NCBI GenBank assembly: GCA_025200525.1
Contig: CM045761.1
Span: 40,618,190-40,682,189 of the forward strand
Length of the DNA: 64,000 bases
From: Camellia lanceoleosa
Lineage: Eukaryota > Streptophyta > Magnoliopsida > Ericales > Theaceae
Direction of reading: 5' to 3'
Position 1 is the first letter of the stretch. The number at the start of each line of letters is the position of its first letter. The position numbers and the translations under genes were made by a program. The notes under the pieces were generated by a model that was given only the letters and a program-made list of their open reading frames with translations, was not told the DNA's origin and did not search any database. This document shows positions 10,825-22,700 of the stretch, piece by piece.

Positions 10825-13059
10825 TTGGGGGTTAAAAACCCCTTTTTGCTTAATATATAGTATAAATATAGATAGATAGATAGATAGATAGATATATCAT
10901 TTTATTTTTATCTTTATTTTTGTGTGGTTTCTATTCGGGTATTTTTTTTTTTCAATTTATTTAAAATGGAGTTGTGGGTATCTTTTTTTTTTTTAAATTT
11001 AATTTATCTATAGTTTCCATTTGTTTTTAATTATTATTATTTAGGTAAGTTATGATGTGAGTTAGATATGTGATAGACATGTGAGTTTTATTGATTTAAA
11101 GTTTATTTAGATAAACTTTAAAGATTTTTTTTTAGTTTTTTAGTTTTTTTTGTTATGTTATAATATAATATATAAAATATAGGTAGATATCTACAACTTT
11201 AATAGAAAATATTATCTGATTTTTTGGGAAAGAGAAAATGAATGCAAGTTTTAATATTTTTTTTTGAAAATTTGTGAGAGATTAGGAGGGAGAGATTATG
11301 AAATATTTTTGTTATTAAATAAATAAATCAGTCAATAGTTTTTTTTAATCTATTTTGTAAATTAAAAATCAATAATTTTGAAAAATTGATTAATTTGTCC
11401 CATTAAGTAATTTAAAATTTTGATAGATATACATAAAAAAAAATACATAATTATATTATTAAATCACAATTCAAATTTAGATGTTATATCTTTTTGAGAT
11501 CTATAGCTAAATTATTATTTTTTTTTTAATTTTTGTGTGTAACCATAGTGTAATATATAGTATAGATATAGATAGATAGATAGATAGATAGATATATCTT
11601 TTTATTTTTATTTTTATTTTTGTGTGGTTTCTATTCGGGTATTTCTTTTTTTCAATTTATTTAAGATGGAGTTGTGGGTATCTTTTTTTTTTTAATTTAA
11701 TTTATCTATGGTTTCCATTTGTTTTTAATTATTATTATTTATGATGTGAGTTAGATATGTGAGACATGTGAGTTTTATTGATTTAAAGTTTATTTAGATA
11801 AACTTTAAAGATTCTTTTTTAGTTTTTTAGTTTTTTTGGTTATGTTATAATATAATATATGAAATATAGGTAGATATTTACAACTTTAATAGAAAATATT
11901 ATCTGATTTTTTGGGAAAGAGAAAATGAATGCAAGTTTTAATATTTTTTTTTGAAAATTTGTGAGAGAGATTAGGAGGGAGAGATTATGAAATATTTTTG
12001 TTATTAAATAAATAAATCAGTCAATAGTTTTTTTTAATCTATTTTGTAAATTAAAAATCAATAATTTTGAAAATTTGATTAATTTGTCCCATTAAGTAAT
12101 TTAAAATTTTGATAGATATACATAAAAAAAATACATAATTATATTATTAAATCACAATTCGAATTTAGATGTTATATCTTTTTGAGATCTGTAGCTAAAT
12201 TCTTATCTTTTTTTAAAAAAAATTTGTGTGTAATCATAGTGTATGGGAGAAATTGAAAATGGTGTTGCAATAATTATGAGAGAAGTCAAAAGGGATTGTG
12301 GGTTGGGAAAAGTTAATAAATGTTGAGGTTCGGTTGGGAGAAATCAATAAATGCTGAGATTTTTTTTTTTAAATCAAAAAATTAAAAAATTAGGATTAGG
12401 AGATTGGAGCTCCTATCTGATTTTTTTGGAGAAGAGAAAATGAATGCAAGTTTTAATATTTTTTTTTTGAAAATTTGTGAGAGAGATTAGGAGAGAGAGA
12501 TTATGAAATATTTTTGTTATTAAATAAATAAATCAGTCAATAGTTTTTTTTAATCTATTTTGTAAATAAAAAAATCAATAATTTTTGAAAATTGATTAAT
12601 TTGTCCCATTAAGTGATTTAAGATTTTGATAGATATACATAAAAAAAAATACATAATTATATTATTAAATCATAATTCAAATTTCGATATTATATTTTTT
12701 TTAGATCTATAGCTAAATTCTTATCTTTTTTATTTTTTATTTTTGTGTGTAACCATAGTTTATGGGAGAAATTGAAAGGATATTGTAATAATTATGAGAG
12801 AAGTCAAAAGGGATTGTCGATTGGGAAAAATCAATAAATACTGAGATTGGGTTAGGAGAAGTCAATAAATGCTGAAATTTTTTTTTTTAAATCAAAAAAT
12901 TAGAAAATTAAGATTAGGAAACTGGAGCTCTTACAGGTCTTGGGGTTAAAAACCCCCCTTTTACTTAGTTTGATGTGATGTGTTAGAGGTGATGTGATTT
13001 AAATAGGATGATGTGACTTAAATAAAATATATTTAGATGATCTTAATATATAGTATAGA
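10825..13059 (-). mobile_element. Composite Helitron-like block with large tandem copies
   Basis: Further copies of the Helitron 5' terminus, read on the minus strand, occur at about 10845-10862 (mutated), 11550-11567 and 13042-13059, each followed by a base giving the expected host A. Between them is a family of tandem copies marked by the anchor tctgattttttgggaaagag or close variants at about 11215, 11903 and 12415. The first two full copies are about 687 bp apart; the third is partial. GATA runs sit at the start of copies one and two. The right end carries an extra segment (about 12967-13040) between two halves of a terminus. No coding capacity is seen. Confidence 0.6.
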
Positions 13060-13117
13060 TTTTTTACAGAAGATGTCATATTTTGACATTGATAGCTGTT
13101 TTAGCTATTAATTGAGT

Positions 13118-14391
13118 TGTTCTTAGAGAGTTGAGCCTCAAAGTTGAGGATTGTTGGGTTAACCACCATTGGAATTTTGACTGCCTCTCCACCATCCTCC
13201 CCAATCTTATTAAATCCAAAATTGAGAGCACCACACTTAACTGGCATGCTCACGCCGAAGACACTTTCACTTGGACATCCTCACATGATGGTATTTTCAC
13301 CAATAAATCGGCTTACCTTCTTGCCCTCAAACCATCTTCTACCCCTCATTTCCTTAGTTGGTCATGGATTTGGCACGCGTCCACCACCCCTCGGATTCAA
13401 CACTTCCTTTGGCTTGCTTCACATGCCAGATTAGCCACCAAATCTTTCCTTCTCACTTGAAAGATTACTCAAGACAACCTTTGTCCCCGCTTCCAATCCC
13501 ACCCTAAAACCATCACCCATGCTCTGCGTGACTGTTCCTCTTCCTGGGCCCTATGGACCCTCCTAAGCATTCCCGAATCCCTTACCCCTCCTTCTCTTCG
13601 GACACTCTCCACTGGCTCCGCGTTAATTGTGAATCAAACGTTCGTCATCAATCGTGTCTTTGGGTTGTCCTTTTCCCCCTCACCTATTGGACCATCTGGA
13701 AACACTGCAACGCCTTCTGTTTTGATACCAACCCACCCCCCCTTCCCAACCCTGCCGCCATCACTGCTAATGCCGTTCATTGGCAATTCATCTCAAATTT
13801 TCCTCACCCGCCCAAGACCAAGATTTTATCCTTTGTGAACTGGAAACCTCCCGACCATCCCCGATTCAAACTCAACATTGATGGAGCAGCTCACGACAAT
13901 CTCGGGGTTGCCTCAGCAGGAGGTATCATCAGAGATTCAAATGGTACTTGGATCAGTGGATTCAGCTGCAACATTGGATACACAACTAGTATAGCAGCAG
14001 AATTGTGGGGACTTCGTTGCGGGTTACAATTGGCAAAAGACCTCAACATGCCTAATATTGAAGTAGAGACAGATGCAACCACCGTGCAACATCTGTTGAA
14101 CAATCGGCCTCCAATACATCATCCGTTTAGTAATCTAATTTCTGATTGCAGGTGGCTCCTCGACCATCTCAGAGTACAAGACATTCATCACATTTTCCGT
14201 GGAGCAAACACTTGTGCGGACCTGCTGGCCAAAGAATGACACAAGCTGACTGAAGGTCTTCATATTTATCCTACTATGCCTAGTTTTATTACTAAACATG
14301 TTTGTATGGATGCCATGGGAACTTCTTATCCGATTTGTGCTTGACTTATCTTAGCTTTTTAATATCCCTTTGTTACCGAAAAAAAAAAAAA
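13118..14391 (+). pseudogene. 5'-truncated LINE 3' end: zf-RVT plus RNase H, broken
   Basis: 13131-13460 encodes the reverse-transcriptase zinc-binding domain (DTFTWTSSHDGIFTNKSAY, FLWLASHARLATK). A TGA follows at 13458-13460, and the frame changes near 13550. 13553-14239 then encodes a plant-LINE type RNase H: the first Asp in FKLNIDGAA, Glu in AAELWGLRCGL, Asp in VETDATTV and the late Asp in ANTCADLLAKE are all visible. The 3' UTR ends in a 13-base poly(A) (14379-14391). Reverse transcriptase and everything upstream are missing, as expected for 5' truncation during insertion. No convincing target duplication was found. Confidence 0.87.
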
Positions 14392-14841
14392 CAGTTAGTG
14401 ATAAAATTTTATATTTTAATGCCCCAATGAAGCTGTTAAATAAGCTTCCAATAATGTTAAATTTCAAAAGACTCGCTAATTGGGGTGAATTATTTAAGAA
14501 GAAAAATAGAGAGACGTGACAAATACAAGAGAAGAAATATGACATTGCTAATTTAAATTAAAGTAAAATGGTACAATGTGACATCGACTTCATAAAGTCA
14601 GTAAAAGTTTAGGATCTAAACATTTCCATGGTCCAATGATCCCATCCTAAAAGTTTAAATTAAAGTAAAATGGGACAATGGTCCTCTAATTTTAGGATCT
14701 AAACATTTCCATCAGAGCACTCATTCAATCATTAAATTAATAAACTTTTAACACAAAATTAGACTCCCCTTTGATCACTTTTTATCACAAAAGGTTTGAT
14801 TGCTTCTCTTTCCCATATTTTCTCATCAACCAAACAGAATT
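14392..14841. other. Intergenic DNA downstream of the GMC-hydrolase gene
   Basis: AT-rich DNA between the LINE fragment's poly(A) and the stop codon of the minus-strand fusion gene; its right part is that gene's 3' UTR. Two partly similar stretches (ggatctaaacatttcca at about 14610 and 14695) form a short direct repeat. No gene is seen. Confidence 0.5.
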
Positions 14842-16663
14842 CTAAAGCAAAATATAAACAACCACAACTAAAAACAACAAAAGCAACCAGATGGTAACCA
14901 TAGGAGAAACACATCTCCAAAAACCCCCATTCTCTTCCACAAATGGATCATCACCCCATTCCAAAACCTCTTTATCATACTTATTATTATTCCTCTCACC
15001 AGCCACCACCACACAATCTCTTCCTTCTTCAGCCAATCTAATATGTTCTAAAATATGAGGAAAAACCTTCAAATAAGCCTCTTCCCCAATCAACAAATCT
15101 GAATGCCCAAAATCCTCCACCACCACCCTCTCATGCCTAAAACCAGGTTGGTGCAATTTCATGTACTTGTGAGCCAAAAAAGAAGTCTTGGGAGTCACAA
15201 GCAAAGTCTGCCCACCTGACACGTAAAGTGAGGAGATTGTCATTCTCTCGGGATGCGTGATGTATGAGTTTTCTCCGTTGGGGCCCACGATGAAGCCTGC
15301 ATTGCAGATCCTTCTGAGGTGAGGGAATGCGGCCATGGGAAGCCGTGGGAGGGTGTGTTTTAATTGGTAGTGCATGGCAGGGCTTATGTTGTCATGCCAA
15401 AATGTGTTGCCAAAGATGCCTGAGAAGACTTCACATTCGTCGCACATGCATCGCTCGGAGCGGGGGATGAGGCGGGCGACAGATTTGAGGAGGTGGTGCC
15501 GAGGAGTGGAGGATGGTGATTTGAAGAAATGGAGGATCTTGTTCTTGCCTAGGATCATCATTGATATCTGCAATTTGATTGAAGTTTTAAAGTAAGGATT
15601 TGTATAGGCTTGGAAAAAATATAGAAGATGTTTAGAGGTATGTAGATTTTAAGTCTTGATTATCCCATGACTAATCAAATTTGTTTGGCAAACTATTTGT
15701 AAAGAATTATTTTTGAAAATAACTTGACCTTTCGAAAAACACCCAAAAAAAAATTTGAATTTAAAACCATAGTTGTTCTTGAATTTATTTAATTATTTTT
15801 ATTTTTGAAAAACAAAAAAAAATGATAACAAATAGGTGTTCACAATAATCTGATTTTGTGTTTGTATTAAAGGTGTTTTTGAATCTTGAATTTGAGTAAA
15901 AATTTATGGAGGAAAAATAAAAAGTTTCACATTCCATTTTCTTTTCCTTTTTTAAAATTTTTATCAAAATTCGAGATCCAAACATAGCTTAAACTGCAGA
16001 TACCGGATTTGAAAACATTGAAAATGATTCATAAATTTGAAAATATATGCTTTCTTATGTTTTGGGTATCTGTTTGATCCAACTTATTCCAATTAAAAAT
16101 TGATAATCTATAAACAATATATGAAAATACACTTCCCCTAATTTCAAGATAATTAATTTTTAAAATTTATTTAAGTATATCATTTTTCTTTCCTAACTAA
16201 TTTCCTTTACTTCTAATTACTTTTTACAGTGGATAAATTTCAGTCCCCAAATTTGTCAACTTGTCCATATTTTTGTCAGAATGCAGAGAGAGAAAGCTTA
16301 CAGGGATGAGGGGAAGCCACATTTTGAAAGTGGCTAAAGGAGTGAGCTTGAAGAACATTGAAGAGTTGGTGCAAGTCAAAGAAGCTATTTGGGTTGCAGA
16401 GACATGGCCTCCCATAATAGCTATATGTATGGCTAACCCTCCAACACAGTGTGCAACCACATGTACCTTTGTCATTGGCCCATGCATACTATGGATTTTA
16501 TTGATCACTGTAAAAATAATAATAATCAAAATCAAGAGTTATCTTGCAACAAAAGCATTTGATTTTTCCATTTTATATATTGGTTACTGTCATGTTTTAT
16601 TGCATGGACCCTTCTAAAGTTACTATTTGTATTGAAAAGTTGACACTTAGATCAGGATATGAG

Positions 16664-16703
<40 letters not shown>

Positions 16704-19700
16704 TATGCCTAGTTATAAATGCATCTAACAAAAATGTATAAGCAGTCAAGTTTATTGGATTAAAGACGTTTTTTACCACTGCAACTCATGAATAGCCATG
16801 TGTAAGTCGTCGTGTCCTGTATTGACTATAACAAGCTAAGGTTTTAAAGACAAAAATTTAAAGACTAAAATGTATTTGTTGTCAAAAGTGTCATTATTAT
16901 ATTTTTAGGATGAAATTGGACATTTAGTAACAAATTTCTCTCCTTTTAGGACCAAAATTTGTTTTAAAAAATAAACTTTTTTTGAACAAATTCTTGTCCC
17001 AAAAATGTGCATTTATTAGCAACATTTTCAAAATTTTGTTGCTAAAAAGTCTTCTTTTTCTTTTACTTTTCAAGATTAACTTTTAGTGACTATCTTTGCG
17101 ACAATAAGAATTGGTCTCCAAATATCTTTTACAAAAAAAAAAATTTTAGGGACAAAAAAATTTGATCCCTAAAACTTTTATTTGTCGTAGTGTTATACGA
17201 ATTAGACACTTCGATATATACCCGCCCCGGCACATGTTGCCAAGTTCACATGACATAACAAAGGTGTCAAGAACTTCTATGCTGAACTAAAATTTAAATA
17301 TTAGTAATTTACCAGAAGGTATATCAAATTTGCCAATATCCTCAATGGTGAAGTTGTTGGAAGGATTCAAAGGGTGTAATCTTGGTTGAAGTAACCATGT
17401 TTCATGGCCTTCATCTAGTAGAGTTCTAACCAAATCATTTGGTTCTGTTGGTAGGCAATAACTCTCTGTGGAATGCCCATTAATTAGTAGTACAGGATTT
17501 AGTTTCTTTTCCCCTTGAGGCCTCCATGGACTCTGATTGCATTTCCACTGTCTGCAATAGATGATAAACCCATCCTCTGCACAATTTCACAAGAAGCAAA
17601 AAATTACTTTGAAATTGGATATTTTTTAAGGGAAATTACGAGAGAGAGAGAGAGAGAGAGGAATTGGGGGAAATAGATGGAGAATAAAGAATGTGGAAAG
17701 TAGGGGCAATAATTGCAAATAGATGGAGAATAAAAAATAATTGAAGTAGGGTTCAAAGAAATAATTGCAAAAACATTATGGTTTCTTTTTTACTCTTTCG
17801 CCCCTTACTCCTTCTCTCTTCCCTCATTTCTTCTCTCTCCTCTCTCCTCTCTCCTCTTCGGCCCCCTCCTTCACCCAACCTCACAATGGCCAACCACTCC
17901 TCGACTATCTCGCAACCTTCTCAAGGCTGAGGAAAGGGCATTTTTGTCATTTCATAGGTGGATTCAACCTCTTAGTAGAGGTGAGCGCGGGTCGGTTGCG
18001 GCCACAAAACCTCTAATCTGCCATCCGTTCGTTAGATTGGCAGATTGGAGAAAATCAATCCGCATCCGTTCACCAAACTAGCAGATATGGATTGAGCGGA
18101 TTAGCAGATTGGTAGATGGATGCGAATCGGTTCGAAAGTTTAAAATTTTATAAATTTTCAACATAATTCAACTTATGCACTTCCTTAAAAAAGAAAAAGA
18201 AAAAAAGGTATTACAGTCAATGACTTAAAAAAGTATTACAATCACTGCATGCCTAATCCAAATAAAGAAAGTTTGAAACTTTAGAATATTACAATCACTG
18301 CATGCCTCATCTATATATTACAATCATAGCATGCCTCATCCATATAAAGTATTACAATCTGTAATTCTTAAAATATAAAAGAATTCAAACCACAAAAACT
18401 ATGAACAGAACAGCAGTAGAGATCGTATTCCTCTGTATTGTTACATCTATATTTATTTTTGAAAACAAAAACCAACCAGCATATATAATCTTTTTTATTT
18501 ATTATTTTTAGATTTAGATTTAAAAACCCAAAAATATAGATAAATAATACATTTTTTTGTCAATTAAAAAAATATATTTAAGCTGAAAACTCTTTTTCAA
18601 TAAAATATATTCAATAGAATATTTAAACTCTTTTTCAATTGAAAATACAAAGTCTTACAAATTACTAGAGGTGTTCGCGGTTTGGCGGTTCAATTGCAGC
18701 CAAAAGAATCTCAAATCTGTCATCCATCCAAAACTAGGTGGATTGGAAAAAATCAGTCCATAACCGTCCGCTCGTCATCACACTTCCGCCCAAAATACGG
18801 TGAATCGGTTCGATTCGTTCGTTTTGGACAGATCGATATATCCGTTGCACACCCCTACCTCTTTAGTATGGAGTTTCTATTTGCACATTATATTTTTTTT
18901 CTCAATTCACACCGTTTTCTCCTTTTGAATATCAACTACCAAACAAAAGTAAATTATTCAAACACTACAAGAAAAAATACATTTGGTGACTAAATTTTTA
19001 GTTGCCAAAAGTCAATTTTTAGTTGCCAAAAGTCGGTTTTTAAGTTTTCCCGACTAAATTTTTTAGTTGCCGGTTTGATCGCTGGAAAACGGTCGGGAAA
19101 GGTATTGGCGACTAAAAAACTTTTAGTCGCCAAAAAGCAAGTCTTTAGCGACTAAAACTTTGGTCGTCAATAGTCAATTATATTTTTTAAATTATACATT
19201 TGGCGACTAAATTTTTAGTCGCCAATAGTCAATTTTATTTTTTAAAATTATACATTTACCGACTAATGTTTTAGTCATCAATGCTCAATGAATCGGCGAC
19301 CAAACAGATTTAGTCGCCAAAAGCTCATTCCGAAAAGAAAAGAAAAAAGTACACCCTACCCTTGTGGAGATTCGAAGCTTCAACCTTTTACACCATAAGC
19401 CTTATACAACACACTTTTTCCACTATACCTCCATAACATCATATGATTATATATATAACATATATTATTTATATAGTACTTAGACCCGTATTAATAAAAA
19501 AGTATATATATAAACATAATTATTTTTTATTGAACATAATTTATTTAAAAATAAATTATTTAGTAGAAAAAAAAAAGGACACCACTTTTGGCGACTAAAT
19601 ATAATTTTAGTTGCCAATTCTATACTTTTGGCTATTAATTATTTTTTAGTCGTTAAAAAAAAAAATTCCGCACTAAAATTACCACTTTTTGCGACTAAAC

Positions 19701-22700
19701 TTCTTTTTAGTCACCAAAAAGCCTCACTTTCGGCTACTAAACATGTTTTTACTCGCCGAAAGCTTCACTTTTAGCTACTAATTTTTTTTTAGTCGCCAAA
19801 GGGCCTTGCTTTTGGCTACTAAAATTTTTTTAGTCGGTAAAAGCCTCGCTTTTGGCGACCAAACAAATTTTTAGTCGCCGAATGCCTCATTTTTGGCTCC
19901 TAAATTTTTTTTAGTCGCCAAAAGGCCTTACTTTTGGCTACTAAAATTTTTTTAGTCGCTAAAAGTCATATATTGGCAACCAAACAGATTTTTAGTCGCC
20001 AAAAGCTATACTTTTGACTACTAAATTTTTTTAGTCGCCAAAAATCTTTACTTTTGGCTACTAATGCATTTTTAGTCGCCAAATGCTATACTTTCAGCGA
20101 CGAAATGTGATTTTTTAGTCGCCAATAATGCTTTTTCTTGTAGTGAAATGTCAACTACCGAACTGGGTTTTTGTTCAGTAATTGATATCTGATCCGAGCC
20201 ATGATTTTGTAATTTTTTTCCTCCACTTCCCATTTTCCTGTAATTTCCCCTATCTTCTCCCCAAATGCTAGACTGTTTTGAGATTGAGCTGAACTAAGTA
20301 CAAGTGAAGTTCTAAGCTTCCGAAGGAATTGGTTTTTATGCTTTGAAAATACCTGTTTTCATCTCATGCAGAGTACTGCTTGGATAAGGCCTTTGGTGGA
20401 GTTCTGGTGGGTTGAAGTCCTTGTGACACCCTCGCGGCACTTGTGAGAAGTAAGTTCTGAAGAGAGTCTGCAACACAAGGCATACAAACCTACCCCTCAT
20501 GTTCCCTTCTAGGCTTATCAAGCTCTTGAGGAGCTCTATCATGGAAATACTTAGCCTCCCTTTTAATTTCAACACTTTTTCCTTTGAACTGTCCATAGAG
20601 ACTCTATTGAGTGTCACATTCATTGTTGTTGTCTCCCTCCATGCATATAATGCATAGAGATAAGGATTCAATAGCTTCTTCCCTTCAAGAACATATCTGC
20701 ATCAAAATAAATTTCCGTTAGTTTTGGGAAACAATTCAACAAAAAAAAAGGAGAAAATTACACTTTATCCTTTTGAACTATCAATTTGTGTATATATGTT
20801 AAAGATCCGTTACAAAAATAAATGAAAAATTGACTTGTGACTTAGCACATAACATCTCAAATATTATGGAATGCTTAAACTGGCCTACTCCTTTTTTTCC
20901 CCATTCCTTTGTCCTACCCATGACCGTAGCCATGACAGGCATGGTGTAGACAAACATGACTATTGGCGTGGGTAGGAGAGAATGGAAAAAAAAAAAAGAA
21001 GAAAGAAGAATAAGATCATTTTAAGCATTTCACAATATTTGAGATGTCATGTGTAAGTCACATATCAATTTTCCAGCAATTTATGTAATGGATTCTTAAC
21101 GAAATATTCACATTGATACAAATGAATAGTTCAAGGCAACAAAGTGTAGCATTTCTTAGTTGAGGGGATAACGTAATATGAAGTGATATCTTAAGCAGGT
21201 ATAGTGTAATTTGCTCCCAAAAACAAACTGAAAAGTTAGGACCCTGTAAAAGTTCTCTAGAAATTTACCCAAAATACTGATTTGTGGTCCATATACTATT
21301 ATTGTATAGTAGGATCCACACTTGGAATGAATCTCAACCACATAATAATTTTCTTGGTATTTTTCTAGGTAAATTTTCTGGTCCCTAATAGAAAAAAAAA
21401 ATAAAAATAAAAAATAAAATCAGAAAGAAGATAAATTAATGACCTGGAACCAGAAGAGGCTGCAAGGAGGAGTCGATAATGCATACATTGTGTGTATGGA
21501 GTTCTGTTGTCCAATTGACATAAATCAACTTCCCCATCTATGACATGTAACTTATACATCTCCAAAGCCTTAAATTCAACATATCCACCAACTTTACCCC
21601 TTAACAGAGGATGAGAAACTCCCAAAATTGTACTCTTTCTATGCATTTCCTTCTCATCAGTACTACAATTCATCTGCAATTTCAGATAAGCTTCACATGG
21701 CATACCTCCCACATACCCTCTCATAGTTTCTCTAAACACAACCATCGATTCTGGGCTTCTTCCAAACTTCATGCTAGTGATTGAACCGAGCTTCTGATAA
21801 GAAACTGTATTTTGTTTTCTTTTGTACTCGAGGACATCAACCACAAGGTGCCTGCTTACGTGCTCAGCTAAGGCAGCTATGGTTAGACATGGATTTATGC
21901 CAACTGAGCAAGGTATTAACGAGGCGTCACAAACGTATAGCCCTTGGTACACTGAGGTTTGTGACTTTTTGTCAAACACTTGACCGTTGGGGTTACAAAC
22001 CCCATGTGAAGAGTCTGATGATGCATTGCAACCCCCTAGAAGATGAACTGATGTGCTCCTAAACCTTGACATGAACAAAATTCCCCCTAATTTTTTAGTA
22101 AGCTTTTGGAAGGCCTCGATCTTTCGTGGAAGTAGAGGATCGTGAGGCGGACTAAAACATATTTTGTTTGTGTCCTTTTCAAATGTTATTTTTCCATCAC
22201 TCTCATCGTATCCCATTGCATTGAGAATCATTGCTTTGCTGTCTTGGAGTCCTAACTTGTGCTTTAGCTTGTCTATGACACCATGTAAGAACCACGAGCC
22301 ACATGGCCATCCGTAAGTCATAATTCCTTTAAATAGCAAGTAAGGATACGCGGTTGGGAGTACTGCACTCTGCCATATTAGAAAAAGTTTAAGTGCTCGG
22401 AAAATTTTTAATGTGAAAAAATAAAAATAAAAATGGATTGGTTATATGAATATGAAATTCGACCTGAATTGTGAATCCCAGTGAGGAAGTGTATGACGAA
22501 GAAATGGATGGTCCCGGCCTTTCTTGGAAGGGTATTTTTGAGAAACTATTTTTGTCTATGCCATAAGCACTCAAAGGTGCAGGGCTTCCTGCAAGATAAG
22601 CAACAGTATTTCCATTGCAGCTAAAACCCAATCCAAGTCTTTCTGAGAGTTTCAATCCTCTCAATTGGGACTGGAATAGTATATCAGCTGTACCAAACAC

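Noticed and set aside
21781..22062. 93-codon open frame on the plus strand
   Set aside because: It is antisense to the GMC domain exon of the fusion gene.
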